Origin: an uncultured Bacteroidales bacterium | GTDB lineage: Bacteria > Bacteroidota > Bacteroidia > Bacteroidales > F082 | DNA: 64,000 nt | Reading direction: 5' to 3' | Assembly (NCBI GenBank): GCA_947303395.1 | Contig: CAMYYD010000004.1 | Coordinates: 124,001 to 188,000, forward strand | Shown: in pieces, positions 20,947 to 30,384 of the stretch | How positions within the stretch are numbered: the stretch's first letter is position 1 | Layout: every line of letters starts with the position of its first letter | Position numbers and translations under genes: made by a program | The notes under the pieces: model-generated | Told to the model about the DNA's origin: nothing | Database searches by the model: none | Seen by the model: the letters and a program-made list of their open reading frames with translations, nothing else

Positions 20947-22364
20947 AATATTCCCGGGATACGAATCCATTCGCGTGCTTCGGCGCATGTTCTCTCAACG
21001 TCTTCGACGGTTTTCGGAATCGGTTTGCCCAAGATTCTGTTGCCGTTTTCGGTGATGAGGAGGTCGTCTTCGATGCGGATGCCGCCGAAATCCTTGAATG
21101 ACTCGAGTTTGTCGTAGTTGATGAAATCTTTATGTTTGCCTTCGGCTTTCCAGATGTCGATCAAGGTCGGGATGAAGTAGATTCCCGGCTCGTCGGTGAC
21201 CACGAAACCCGGTTTCAGCACCTTGCCGCAGCGGAGGCAGCTGAATCCTTGCTGTGTTGAGCGTGGAGTCTCTTTGTTATAGCCCACGTTCGTTTCGCCG
21301 AGGCCTTCCATGTCGTGCACATCCATGCCGAGCATGTGACCGAGGCCGTGAGGCTGGAACAGATAATGTGCGCCGGCTGCGAGTGCGTCGTCGACGTTAC
21401 CTTTCATCAAGCCGATGCCTTGTAAGCCTTCGATGAGCGTGCGTGCCGCAAGTTTGTGCATCTCCATGTAACGGATGCCTGGCTTGGTGTTCTTCGCCAC
21501 TTCGGTGTTGGCTTTCAGAACGATCTCATATACATCACGCTGACGTGAGTTGAACTTGCCGCCGACAGGTGTTGTACGTGTGAAGTCGCTGTCGAGGTAG
21601 TTTTCTGTCTCGGCTCCGCAGTCGCAAACCATCATGCGGCCTTCCTTGAGCACGTTGCCGTGATAGTGGTTGTGCAGAGTCTGACCGTCCATGCTCACGA
21701 TGTTAGGGAATGAGATTGTGCCTCCTCTTGCGATGGCGATGCCTTCTATGGTGCCGCTGATCTCCTGCTCGATGACGCCTGGCTTACACATTTTCATGGC
21801 TGTGGTGTGCATGTAATATGCAGTATCTGCTGCGTATTCCATCTCTTTGATCTCGATGTCGCTCTTGATTTCGCGGAGGCTCACAATAGCTTCAATGAGA
21901 AGTTGGCTCACGTAGTTTTTAACCTCATAGACATTGATATCCATGAAGTTAGCGATTTTGATGGTCTGGTCGCCACGATAGGTAGGGGTGATGTGAATCA
22001 TTCTACCTTTCTCCATCTGCTCGCGGATGAATTCCGGGAAACGGTTGATGTCGCGGCAATCTTTGATGCCAATCATATCGCCTTGCTCCTGCAACGACGG
22101 CAGCGGACCGCACCAGATCACGTCGTCGATGGTGACTTCCTGACCGAAGAGAATCTCCTCGCCGCTTTCGAAGTCGATGACGCCCACCAAATCCGGGTGG
22201 TTCAAACCGAAGAAATATGCGAAATTGCTATCCTGACGGTAGTGATAGGTGTTGTCAGGGTAGTTCATCGATGCCTCGTCGTTAGCCACGAAGAAAGCGA
22301 TGCCTTTGTTCATCAGCTTTTTCAAGGCTGCTCTATTTTTTACATAAAAATCTTTTGTAAACAT
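20943..22364 (-). CDS. aminopeptidase P family protein (M24B)
   Basis: 473 aa. N-terminal AMP_N domain (about 1-150), then a creatinase-fold catalytic domain with the five metal ligands visible: Asp in VCDCGAE, Asp in DSDFTRTTP, His in HGLGHMLG, Glu in DEPGIYF and Glu in IRIEDDLL. It removes N-terminal residues before proline. No signal peptide; cytoplasmic. It is followed by a small lipoprotein gene. A second paralogue lies at 23766. Confidence 0.92.
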   Translation of the reverse strand: MFTKDFYVKNRAALKKLMNKGIAFFVANDEASMNYPDNTYHYRQDSNFAYFFGLNHPDLVGVIDFESGEEILFGQEVTIDDVIWCGPLPSLQEQGDMIGIKDCRDINRFPEFIREQMEKGRMIHITPTYRGDQTIKIANFMDINVYEVKNYVSQLLIEAIVSLREIKSDIEIKEMEYAADTAYYMHTTAMKMCKPGVIEQEISGTIEGIAIARGGTISFPNIVSMDGQTLHNHYHGNVLKEGRMMVCDCGAETENYLDSDFTRTTPVGGKFNSRQRDVYEIVLKANTEVAKNTKPGIRYMEMHKLAARTLIEGLQGIGLMKGNVDDALAAGAHYLFQPHGLGHMLGMDVHDMEGLGETNVGYNKETPRSTQQGFSCLRCGKVLKPGFVVTDEPGIYFIPTLIDIWKAEGKHKDFINYDKLESFKDFGGIRIEDDLLITENGNRILGKPIPKTVEDVERTCAEAREWIRIPGIF

Positions 22365-22382
22365 AGTCGTATATTTTTAATT

Positions 22383-22862
22383 CTAATATTCGATTTTGTC
22401 AGTCTTTTCCGACCAAAGGCGGAATGAGTGCAGTGCTTCGTCGCGAAGCAGAGGGATTATTGGAACGGTACGTTTTTCGATAGGACGGTCGAGTTCCTCG
22501 TAGATGAAGTCGTCGGCGAAGTCGATGTCGCGTGCGTCCTTGCGGTTGTTGCCGTAGAAAATCCTGCTGATGCGCGCCCAGTAGATGGCTCCGAGGCACA
22601 TCGGACACGGCTCGCAGGAGGTGTAGATGGTGCATCCTGTGAGGTCGAAGGTGCCGAGTTTATGGCACGCCCTGCGGATGGTGTTGACCTCGGCATGTGC
22701 TGTCGGGTCGTTGTCGAGTGTCACGGAGTTGGAGTTGCCTGCGATGATCTCGCCGTCTTTCACGATGACAGCCCCGAAAGGACCGCCGCCGTGTGCAACG
22801 CTCTCGTCGGCCAGGCGAATCGCCTCGCGCATGAACTCTTTATCTTTTTCTGTTATTTCCAT
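22383..22862 (-). CDS. guaD: guanine deaminase-type nucleoside/base deaminase
   Basis: 159 aa zinc deaminase. Ligands are His56 (HAEVN), Cys86 and Cys89 (PCPMC); Glu58 is the proton shuttle. The C-terminal part (YGNNRKDARDIDF, DFIYEELD, final KIEY) fits Bacillus-type GuaD better than the tRNA deaminase TadA. It should turn guanine into xanthine and ammonia. Three bases separate it from the DUF5020 gene upstream, so a purine-salvage pair is likely. Confidence 0.85.
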   Translation of the reverse strand: MEITEKDKEFMREAIRLADESVAHGGGPFGAVIVKDGEIIAGNSNSVTLDNDPTAHAEVNTIRRACHKLGTFDLTGCTIYTSCEPCPMCLGAIYWARISRIFYGNNRKDARDIDFADDFIYEELDRPIEKRTVPIIPLLRDEALHSFRLWSEKTDKIEY

Positions 22863-22865
22863 AGT

Positions 22866-23639
22866 TTAGAAAACCCATTTGATGCCTGCGGCAGGAGCGA
22901 TTGTCAAGCCTTTGTTCTTGTGGAACTCGAGGTCGCTGCGCCAGCCGCCTGCGAAGTTGTATGCGAATTCAACCTCGCCGCCGATATTGAGGTTAGGGCA
23001 TCCGAAGAGGTTGCCGATATTGTACCAGAGCTGTGGCTCGCTGATGAATACACATGATGTCTTTTCAGTGTTGCCTTCCGGGTCAACCCATGCGCAGTTT
23101 TCCCACCAGAAATCTGCAAAACCGCTGAAATTCAAACCTTTGAGTCCGAAAATATCGGCACATCCCCAAACGATGGTGAACTGCAGTGGCACATCGCTGA
23201 CCTTGTCCCAAGGACGCACGGCTGGATCCATGGCATCCAATGCTTTCTGACCACTGATAGTCTTATACAAAACCTCGAGTGTCAGGGTGTATCTGAAATC
23301 TGAAGAATGCAGGAAATACTCGGCACCGAAGAGCCATGCGTTGCTTGCAAACTGACCGCCGTTCCACTCGACGTGGGCACTCAAACCACCAAGTTTGGTG
23401 TTCTGCCAGAAGTTCAAACCACGGGCGATTTCGGTGTAATAACCTGTAGGACCTGAGAGTTTGTCTGGGTGATAAATATCGGTGAAGAAGAATGTGCTTC
23501 CCCAGTTGTCGGCCTTGAACATTTCAAGGGTTGTGGTGAGGTGCTCACGGTTAAAATCGTACTGTTCCTGAATGTTTACCTGCGCGTTGGCGCAAAATGC
23601 TGTAGCGACGAGGGCTACGAATAAAAAAAGCTTTTTCAT
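22866..23639 (-). CDS. DUF5020 outer-membrane protein (Tsx-like)
   Basis: 257 aa. Sec signal peptide (about 1-19), then aromatic, alternating strands and a C-terminal aromatic residue, as in a small beta barrel. Resembles the DUF5020 family of Bacteroidota, which is related in fold to nucleoside channels. It lies 3 bp upstream of guanine deaminase, so transport of bases or nucleosides is a reasonable inference. Confidence 0.8.
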   Translation of the reverse strand: MKKLFLFVALVATAFCANAQVNIQEQYDFNREHLTTTLEMFKADNWGSTFFFTDIYHPDKLSGPTGYYTEIARGLNFWQNTKLGGLSAHVEWNGGQFASNAWLFGAEYFLHSSDFRYTLTLEVLYKTISGQKALDAMDPAVRPWDKVSDVPLQFTIVWGCADIFGLKGLNFSGFADFWWENCAWVDPEGNTEKTSCVFISEPQLWYNIGNLFGCPNLNIGGEVEFAYNFAGGWRSDLEFHKNKGLTIAPAAGIKWVF

Positions 23640-23675
23640 TTTTATAATTTATTTGTTAATATTCATTCTTTGTTC

Positions 23676-23786
23676 GTCATTTCGACTGCAGCGAAGCGGA
23701 ATGGAGAAATCCTTTTTAGTAAAAGCTATTGCGAAAAGAGGATTTCTCGACTGCACTTCACTTTGTTACGTTCCGCTCGAAATGAC
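23676..23786. repeat. 111-bp imperfect inverted repeat overlapping a gene end
   Basis: The outer ends GTCATTTCGA and TCGAAATGAC are perfect inverted repeats, and inner GAGAAATCC / GGATTTCTC pair as well. The element looks like a dispersed non-coding repeat (MITE or REP-like). Its right 21 bp supply the last six codons and stop of the aminopeptidase gene at 23766. Confidence 0.8.
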
Positions 23787-25049
23787 ATCGGGTTCTATTG
23801 CTAAATCTCCAAATAAGTTAACCGGTTCACCGTCAGTAATCAAGATATCATCTTCAAGTCGGATTCCGATGCCTTCCTCACGGATGTAAAGGCCTGGCTC
23901 GCACGAGAGAATCATGCCTGGGGCGAAAGGCTCGTATTTGTCGAGGTTGTCGTGGCAGTCGAGACCGATATGATGCGCCATGCCGTGCATGAGGTATTTG
24001 CGATAAAGTGGCTTCTCTGGATCTTGATTATCAACGTCTTGCTGGGAGAATAAGCCGAGTTTTATCATCTCTTTCTCCATCAACTGATATGTGGTCTGAT
24101 TGATTTCGTCGATGGTGTGACCGACTTTATACAGCTTTGTAATCTCTTTTTTCACTCTCAAAACTGCCTCGTAGCATTCTTTTTGACGTGGCGTGAATTT
24201 GCCGTTGATCGGAATGGTGCGGCTTAAATCTGAAGCGTAATTCAGATATTCGCAGCCCATGTCGAAAAGCAGTAACTCATTGTCGTTCAGTATGCTATCG
24301 TTCTTTGAGTAATGCAGACAGCAAGCGTTTTTGCCACCGGCGATGATTGGGTGGAAGGCGTGACCGGATGCGTTGTTCATCTTGAAGATGTATTCCATCT
24401 CGGCCTGCATCTCATATTCGTAACGTCCAGGTTTTACTGTGTCTTTGCAATGCAAGAACGCTTCTCCTGTGATATCACAGGCGTGTTTGATAATCTCAAT
24501 CTCTTCTTCCGACTTGATTTTGCGCAACTTATTTAAAATAGGTGCTGAACGGTCGAAGGTGTGGAGCGGATATTGCTCTTTGATTTCCTTCACGAAACGG
24601 TCTTGAATCGTCGACACTTTTGTCTCGAAACGCGAGTATTCGTAAAGGTTAAGATATACCTTTGAACTGCTGAGTATCAACTCTTTAAGCACATCGTTGA
24701 AGCTGTCGGCGTACATCACATTGTCGCAGCCCGAAATCTCTTTTGCCTGTTTTGCGTCGAGCATCTCGCCTCGCCAAATGGCTTTCGTCTCGCTGTAAGG
24801 CTCGATGAATAGTATCTCGCGCATCTCTGGTTTTGGATGATCTGGATACAAAATCAAGTATGCGCCTTCGCGGTCGATGCCTGTGAGGTAAAAGAAATCC
24901 GAGTTCTGACGGAAAGGATAACACTGGTCGCCGTTGCGCGGCATCTCTTCGTTGGCCGTGAACAAAGCTATTGAGTTTTTTGTCATCATCGAGGCGAAAT
25001 TCCTGCGATTTCTGACAAAAAGCGCGTTTGGTATCTTATTGATAGCCAT
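23766..25049 (-). CDS. aminopeptidase P family protein (second M24B paralogue)
   Basis: 427 aa. AMP_N domain and a complete M24 metal site: Asp in LLFDMGCE, Asp in ASDLSRTIP, His in HGMAHHIG, Glu in SCEPGLYI, Glu in IRLEDDIL. Same role as the 20943 protein but clearly diverged and shorter. The final residues (V-I-S-S-G-T-stop) come from a repeat element, so the native C-terminus has been replaced or extended. Confidence 0.92.
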   Translation of the reverse strand: MAINKIPNALFVRNRRNFASMMTKNSIALFTANEEMPRNGDQCYPFRQNSDFFYLTGIDREGAYLILYPDHPKPEMREILFIEPYSETKAIWRGEMLDAKQAKEISGCDNVMYADSFNDVLKELILSSSKVYLNLYEYSRFETKVSTIQDRFVKEIKEQYPLHTFDRSAPILNKLRKIKSEEEIEIIKHACDITGEAFLHCKDTVKPGRYEYEMQAEMEYIFKMNNASGHAFHPIIAGGKNACCLHYSKNDSILNDNELLLFDMGCEYLNYASDLSRTIPINGKFTPRQKECYEAVLRVKKEITKLYKVGHTIDEINQTTYQLMEKEMIKLGLFSQQDVDNQDPEKPLYRKYLMHGMAHHIGLDCHDNLDKYEPFAPGMILSCEPGLYIREEGIGIRLEDDILITDGEPVNLFGDLAIEPDVISSGT

Positions 25050-25056
25050 GATATTA

Positions 25057-25698
25057 CTACAAACCGAAGCTAAACAGCTTGACGCCTAGAGTCACAGTGA
25101 AAATGCTCTGTTTGGTGTTGTCGATCTTGAAATTCTCACCACCGATGGTTAACTCATTAGCTTTAACGAGATCGGTCAAACCGAAGCTGTAGTTGAGGTC
25201 GAGGGTGAACATGAGCACATCGATGCCTACGTTAAGTGCGCCGCCCCATGTCATGCCGTTGGCTTCAACGTCGAGAGCCTGGTCGTTGTATGAGCATTTG
25301 TTGGTCTGGTCGACGACAAAATACATCACAGGACCGACATTTGCTCTGAGTTTCACGAGCTTCAAATCCAAAAACTGGTATCCCAAGAAGATTGGCAATG
25401 CCAGATTTTGCTGGCTCATTGTGAGTGTAGGGTTGATAATGCCGTCATTTTCCAAATTGAAAACCTGACTGCTCTTGAACCATAACAATTCAGGTTGGAT
25501 TATGAAGTCTTTTACCGTCACGCGACCGAAAATACCAGCTGTGAAATGATTTGCAAAGCCTGATTCGATGTCAGCTTTTTTGTATGATAAATTTGCGGTC
25601 TGATAACCGAGTTTACCACCGAGATGGAAACCGAAACCTTCTGCTCTTGCCACGTTGGCGAAAAGAACAACAGCTAAAACAAGTAATAATTTTTTCAT
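25057..25698 (-). CDS. outer-membrane beta-barrel protein
   Basis: About 213 aa from the ATG at 25698. Signal peptide KKLLLVLAVVLFANVARA, then about eight amphipathic strands beginning GFGFHLGGKLGYQ, as in the PorT/OmpA-like barrel families. Ligand and role unknown. Seven bases upstream of the aminopeptidase gene. Confidence 0.8.
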   Translation of the reverse strand: MKKLLLVLAVVLFANVARAEGFGFHLGGKLGYQTANLSYKKADIESGFANHFTAGIFGRVTVKDFIIQPELLWFKSSQVFNLENDGIINPTLTMSQQNLALPIFLGYQFLDLKLVKLRANVGPVMYFVVDQTNKCSYNDQALDVEANGMTWGGALNVGIDVLMFTLDLNYSFGLTDLVKANELTIGGENFKIDNTKQSIFTVTLGVKLFSFGL

Positions 25699-25729
25699 AG
25701 TATAAATTTTTGTCATTGAATATTTTTGT

Positions 25730-25737
25730 TATTTTTG
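25730..25737 (+). promoter_or_regulatory. -7 box TATTTTTG for the barrel gene at 25774
   Basis: TATTTTTG followed by CAAAG, 36 bp before the ATG. The opposing barrel gene starts at 25698, so this is a divergent control region of about 75 bp. Confidence 0.45.
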
Positions 25738-25773
25738 CAAAGATATTTAAAATTCTTAAACGAACGTCAAATT

Positions 25774-26376
25774 ATGAGAAAGAAATTTTATTTTTTGCTT
25801 TTCGCAATGACGATTACAACTGCGCTCTTTGCCCAACGCTTTGAGTATCAATTAGGTTTGAAAGGTGCTCTGGGTTTCGATTGGCCTGTTGTCGAAAATG
25901 ATGATGTGTCGGGCAGAGACAACGGATTGTGCTATAAATACGGTTTGACCGGTGTTTATTATTTTGGCGAAAGCTATGGAATCACCAGCGGATTCAACAT
26001 CATTGGCAGTCAGTTTTCGTTTAAGATATCTGATATTGAATCGAAATATAAAACGACATATTGCCAGATTCCTGTTCTTTTGAAGATGAGGACAGATAAT
26101 TTTGCCGATAAATTCAGGCTGATGGGCGAAATCGGCTATGGTTTCAATTTGCTTGTCAGCGGTGAATACAAGCTTGAAAATGTGAAACAGGACAATCCTT
26201 ATCGTGATGTGTGCAGCTCGTTTATTGTGCATCTTGGCCTTGAAATGGAGGTCTTAAACAGGAGCGTACTTCAGTTTATTGTCGGCTACGATACTGTTTT
26301 CTCAAGCATGATGTCGATGAGTAACGACAACATCAAGATGAGCAATTTGTGTTTTGAACTTGGATTTTTATTCTGA
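25774..26376 (+). CDS. outer-membrane beta-barrel protein (PorT-like)
   Basis: 200 aa from the ATG at 25774. Signal peptide RKKFYFLLFAMTITTALFAQ, then alternating strands (YQLGLKGALGFDWPV ... GYGFNLLVSGEY) ending with aromatic FLF. Resembles outer-membrane beta-barrel domain proteins. The stop overlaps the ATG of the next gene by one base (TGATG). Function unknown. Confidence 0.78.
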   Translation: MRKKFYFLLFAMTITTALFAQRFEYQLGLKGALGFDWPVVENDDVSGRDNGLCYKYGLTGVYYFGESYGITSGFNIIGSQFSFKISDIESKYKTTYCQIPVLLKMRTDNFADKFRLMGEIGYGFNLLVSGEYKLENVKQDNPYRDVCSSFIVHLGLEMEVLNRSVLQFIVGYDTVFSSMMSMSNDNIKMSNLCFELGFLF

Positions 26377-27134
26377 TGAAGATAACTTTAGCGCAAATTA
26401 AGTGCGTTGCCGGCGATGTTGAAGGCAATGTGGCGAAGATTATTGAGGCTGCTCATAAGGCAAAAGCCTCCACTTTGGTGATATTTCCTGAACTTTCGGT
26501 GAGCGGAATTTGCTCTGCTGAAATGCTGAAATCTCCTGGTTTTATTGATAAATGCGAAAAGGCTCTTGATAAAATCGCCGCTGAATGCGAAAATGTCGGA
26601 GTTCTCGTTGGTTGTCCGGTCGGGAAGTTCAACGCCGCGGTTTATATGTTTCAAGGACAGCGTAAAGTGTTCAAAAAGAAATACTTAGAGGATTTTGAAA
26701 AAGAGGTTTTTGAGCCTTCCGATGCTGATGAGCTATTGCAAATTGGCTGTCACAAATATGCCGTTACTATCGGGAAAGACCTTGTAAACACTAACGATGA
26801 TGAGTTTTTGTTGACAAATCGTGTTGATGAGCTTATGCCGCTAGCTCCTGATGTCATTATTAACATAGGTGCTGAACGTTGTGGTGCTGATCAATCGAGA
26901 ATTCGTCGCAACACATTGAGACAGAATGTGTTAAAGACCGAGCGCCCGCTGGTGTTTGTGAATAATGTGGCGACAAAAAAAGAAGCCACTTTTGACGGTG
27001 GCTCTATGATTTTCGGCTACGAGAGCTATGTGGTCGCTTCCGCGCCATTCTTTGAAGAAGCTGTCATCGACGTGAATCTCGAGTGTTTGATTTCGATGAA
27101 ACACGAAGACGAGCAGCAGGACTACGTTTTATAG
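26376..27134 (+). CDS. nitrilase-fold (CN hydrolase) protein lacking the catalytic Cys
   Basis: 252 aa, closest in pattern to the glutaminase domain of NAD synthetase. The catalytic Glu is in FPELSVSG (Glu39) and Lys residues sit at about 100-102, but the nucleophile motif, normally I-C-E-D, reads I-G-K-D with Gly133. So the active-site Cys is missing and amidase activity is not expected. It may be a scaffold, regulator or decaying enzyme. It is coupled to the upstream barrel gene and overlaps the convergent phosphorylase gene by 6 bp. Confidence 0.8.
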   Translation: MKITLAQIKCVAGDVEGNVAKIIEAAHKAKASTLVIFPELSVSGICSAEMLKSPGFIDKCEKALDKIAAECENVGVLVGCPVGKFNAAVYMFQGQRKVFKKKYLEDFEKEVFEPSDADELLQIGCHKYAVTIGKDLVNTNDDEFLLTNRVDELMPLAPDVIINIGAERCGADQSRIRRNTLRQNVLKTERPLVFVNNVATKKEATFDGGSMIFGYESYVVASAPFFEEAVIDVNLECLISMKHEDEQQDYVL

Positions 27135-28004
27135 TCTTTCCAAAGTCGTTTTAATCAGTTTTTCAACGTAAGGATGATAGTCGGCGGAGAACTTCTCCGT
27201 GACGCGGTTAGCTATTGCCACACAGATAGTTAAGCAGTTGTGTCCCAACATCTTACCGAGACTGAACAATGCCGATGACTCCATCTCGAAGTTGCACACT
27301 TTCCAACCTTTGTAGTTGAATTTCTCTATGTCAGGATTGATTTGCGGATATGTGAGCTCGAGGCGGAGTGAACGTCCCTGAGGTCCATAAAAACCTGGCG
27401 ATGTGGCTGTGATTCCCTGGTGATAACCCTTTGCGAGACGATCGAAAAGCTCGTTGGAGCACTCCACGATGTAAGGTTTCGGGAGGTCGGTAGGATACTT
27501 CATGTCGCGGATGAAAGCGTCGGTCATCTCCTTGTTAATCACTTCGTTATGCTCTTTGTAGAAGTAGGCGAGGCCGTCGAGACCGATGGCATAACGCGAT
27601 GCCACGTAGCTGTCTTCCACTCCGATTTCAGGCTGCAAAGCACCGCAGGTGCCGAGACGCACCATGTTGAGCGTGCGGTGATCCTTTTTCGGTGTACGAG
27701 TCTTGAAATCAATATTTGCTACAGCATCAAGCTCATTGATTACGATGTCGAGGTTGTCGGTGCCCATTCCGGTCGAGAGCGCGGTGATGCGTTTGCCTTT
27801 GTAAGTGCCAGTGTGCGTTACAAGTTCGCGGTTCTGACGCTTGTATTCGATGGTGTCGAAATGACTTGAAACCATCGCAACACGGTCAGGGTCGCCGACC
27901 AAAATGATATCGTCGGCAAGCATCTCCGGAAAGAGATTCAAATGATATATTGCACCTTCGTTGTTGAAGACGAGCTGTGATCCTGGAATAGGTTTAGTGT
28001 TCAT
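27129..28004 (-). CDS. nucleoside phosphorylase (uridine phosphorylase-like)
   Basis: 291 aa from the ATG at 28004 (the ten upstream codons lack a proper start context). NP-1 phosphorylase family: GDPDRVAMVS near the N-terminus, STGMGTDNLDIV for the phosphate/ribose site, VRLGTCGALQ, and FEMESSALFSLG that contacts the ribose. It cleaves nucleosides with phosphate, most likely pyrimidine ones. Alone on its strand between convergent and divergent neighbours. Confidence 0.87.
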   Translation of the reverse strand: MNTKPIPGSQLVFNNEGAIYHLNLFPEMLADDIILVGDPDRVAMVSSHFDTIEYKRQNRELVTHTGTYKGKRITALSTGMGTDNLDIVINELDAVANIDFKTRTPKKDHRTLNMVRLGTCGALQPEIGVEDSYVASRYAIGLDGLAYFYKEHNEVINKEMTDAFIRDMKYPTDLPKPYIVECSNELFDRLAKGYHQGITATSPGFYGPQGRSLRLELTYPQINPDIEKFNYKGWKVCNFEMESSALFSLGKMLGHNCLTICVAIANRVTEKFSADYHPYVEKLIKTTLERL

Positions 28005-28130
28005 ATTCAATGAATTGTTAAAAATTTTTTGCAAAGTTAGTCATTTTTCTGCAACTTATGTTAAAAATTGTTAAAAATGAAAAACATAAAATATTAATGT
28101 TTAATTTTGTGACGTTTTTAAGTTGGACAT

Positions 28131-29381
28131 ATGAAAAGAGATAACGATTTTGTAAAAGCGAAACTCATCTCAATCGGCGATGAACTGCTGATTGGACAGG
28201 TGGTGAACACCAATGCTTCATGGCTTGGTAATATATTGACAACCAATGGAATAGAAGTGATTTCCACTTTGACTATCGGTGATGGCGAGCGTGACATCGT
28301 GGAGGCTTTGGACGCTTGCTCAGATGTCGACATCATCGTCATGACCGGAGGTTTGGGACCTACCGCCGACGACATCACCAAGCCGACGTTGTGCAAATAT
28401 TTCAACACCGAGCTGGTGTTTTGCCAGGATGCTTACGACAACGTGATGAGCATTTTCAAGAAACGTGGCTATCAGATGACAGAGCGTAACCGTGGTCAGG
28501 CGTTTATTCCAAAATCGTGCACATATATTCCAAATCGTTATGGCACAGCACCTTGCATGTGGTTCGAAAAAGGAAAATCGGTGTTTATCTCGATGCCGGG
28601 CGTTCCTTTTGAGATGAAAAACGTGTTCGAACAGGAGATTCTGCCGAAGCTGCTGAAGCATTTCAAGGTGACACCTTATATTAATAAAGTCGTGATGACA
28701 ACAGGCGTTGGTGAGTCGTTCCTTGCCGATAGAATCAAAGAGTGGGAAGACGCATTGCCTGACTTTTTGTCGCTGGCTTATTTGCCGCAGTATGGCATGG
28801 TGCGTCTGCGTCTTGAAGGTCGTCATCCTGACCGTGAGTTTTTACAAAAAACTATTGATAATGAAATAGATAAATTAACAAAGATCATTGGCGAGCATAT
28901 CTTCGGATACGACGACAAGCCTATTGCGGAGGCAGTTTTGGACAAACTCAAGGCGGCGGGAAAGACATTAGCGAGTGCTGAGAGTTGCACAGGCGGGACG
29001 ATAGCGAAGATGATCACTGCAATTCCAGGCAGTTCGGAGGTTTTCAAAGGCACAGTGGTTTCGTATGCGACATCAGTGAAAGAGGAAGTGCTTGGCGTGA
29101 ACCATGACGATGTTGAGAAGTATACTGTTGTGAGTCAACAAGTTGCGGAACAGATGGCAACAGGAGTTAGAGCGTTGCTGAAGACTGATTATGCAGTTGC
29201 TACTACGGGCGTTGCTGGACCTGGCGGCGGAACCGAAGAGAACCCAGTCGGCACGGTATGGATTGCGGTGGCTGGACCGAACGGCGTGGTGTCGAAAAAG
29301 CATAACTTCGGAAATGACAGAGGAAATAATATTGAACGTGCTGCGATAACAGCATTGGAAATGGTGAGAAAATATGAATAA
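28131..29381 (+). CDS. cinA: CinA family nicotinamide-nucleotide amidase
   Basis: 416 aa. N-terminal MoCF/COG1058 domain (SIGDELLIGQVVNTN, GGLGPTADD) and C-terminal amidase domain (AESCTGGTIAKMIT, TTGVAGPGGGT). The C-terminal part deamidates NMN; the N-terminal part has pyrophosphatase activity in characterised members. A TAATTTTG box at 28102-28109 may be the promoter. It overlaps gldB by 8 bp. Confidence 0.95.
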   Translation: MKRDNDFVKAKLISIGDELLIGQVVNTNASWLGNILTTNGIEVISTLTIGDGERDIVEALDACSDVDIIVMTGGLGPTADDITKPTLCKYFNTELVFCQDAYDNVMSIFKKRGYQMTERNRGQAFIPKSCTYIPNRYGTAPCMWFEKGKSVFISMPGVPFEMKNVFEQEILPKLLKHFKVTPYINKVVMTTGVGESFLADRIKEWEDALPDFLSLAYLPQYGMVRLRLEGRHPDREFLQKTIDNEIDKLTKIIGEHIFGYDDKPIAEAVLDKLKAAGKTLASAESCTGGTIAKMITAIPGSSEVFKGTVVSYATSVKEEVLGVNHDDVEKYTVVSQQVAEQMATGVRALLKTDYAVATTGVAGPGGGTEENPVGTVWIAVAGPNGVVSKKHNFGNDRGNNIERAAITALEMVRKYE

Positions 29382-30381
29382 AACATTAAAATTTATAAGT
29401 TTATTATTGATTGTTTTGTTTGTATCTTGTACAAAATCAAATAGTTACAAGAAAAAGCTTAACATTTCATACAAGAGTTGCGAACCTCAGGAATTGAAGG
29501 TGGTGGAGTATAATAAAGCACTTTTTTCTATCGATACTGCCAACTTTGAGGAAGGTGTCCGTGAGATAATGCCTCGCTTTCCGGAGCTTTTGGGCGATAA
29601 TATTGAAAATCTTGATTTGAATGGCTTGAAAGACTTTGTTACTGATACTTTTATCATGAAAATCAATGCGTTAACAGAAGAAATGTTTTCCGATATCGAC
29701 GTTGTTTCAGATAAAGTTAAAGGTGTTTACCAACATCTGAATTATTATTATCCGGATATAACCATGCCAGTGACTTACTCTTATATTTCCGGAATCAATT
29801 ATGAAAACGGTCCTGTCATGATTGGCTCGGAATGTGTGATGCTCAGTCTTGATTACTATTTGAGTAACAATGACTTAATATATGATAAAATAGGAATGCC
29901 GCGATACCTTTCCCGTCGTTGTCAGCCAGCTTCATTGACAAAAGACTTGGCAGAAGAGATTTACGACGCATATTTTGATATGGCCGGAAAGTCGAAAAAT
30001 GTCATGATGGAGATGATTGCACAAGGTAAAAAATACTATTTTATTGAGGCTATGGACCCATCGTTGCCCGATTCGATAATCCTTGGATATTCGTCGCGAC
30101 AGATGGAGTGGGCTCAAGATAATGAAGGACAGATTTGGGCGTCGGTTGTCGGCAATAACATGTTGTATGCCAATGGTTTTGAACAATATCGTGTGCTGTT
30201 TGGCGATGGTCCGTTTACTGCTGCTTTTTCGGAAAATGCGCCATCCCGTCTCGGTGATTTCATTGGATTGCAGATTGTGAGGTCGTTCATGTCGCAGAAT
30301 GATGATTCGCTGCAAAATCTGATGGATATCACTGATTATCAGGATATTTTCCAAAAATCTGGGTATAAACCACGAAAATAG
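29374..30381 (+). CDS. gldB: gliding motility lipoprotein GldB
   Basis: 335 aa. Lipoprotein signal ends in LFVSC (Cys19). The body matches GldB (VEYNKALFSIDT, RFPELLGD, a final alpha-rich domain). GldB is needed for gliding in Flavobacterium; in non-gliding Bacteroidota it is kept with the type IX apparatus. Joined to cinA by an 8-bp overlap. Confidence 0.85.
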   Translation: MNKTLKFISLLLIVLFVSCTKSNSYKKKLNISYKSCEPQELKVVEYNKALFSIDTANFEEGVREIMPRFPELLGDNIENLDLNGLKDFVTDTFIMKINALTEEMFSDIDVVSDKVKGVYQHLNYYYPDITMPVTYSYISGINYENGPVMIGSECVMLSLDYYLSNNDLIYDKIGMPRYLSRRCQPASLTKDLAEEIYDAYFDMAGKSKNVMMEMIAQGKKYYFIEAMDPSLPDSIILGYSSRQMEWAQDNEGQIWASVVGNNMLYANGFEQYRVLFGDGPFTAAFSENAPSRLGDFIGLQIVRSFMSQNDDSLQNLMDITDYQDIFQKSGYKPRK

Positions 30382-30384
30382 ATT

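Noticed and set aside
27420..27869. 149-codon open frame antisense to the nucleoside phosphorylase
   Set aside because: The opposite strand encodes a clear enzyme with conserved motifs; the antisense frame shows no family pattern, start context or promoter.
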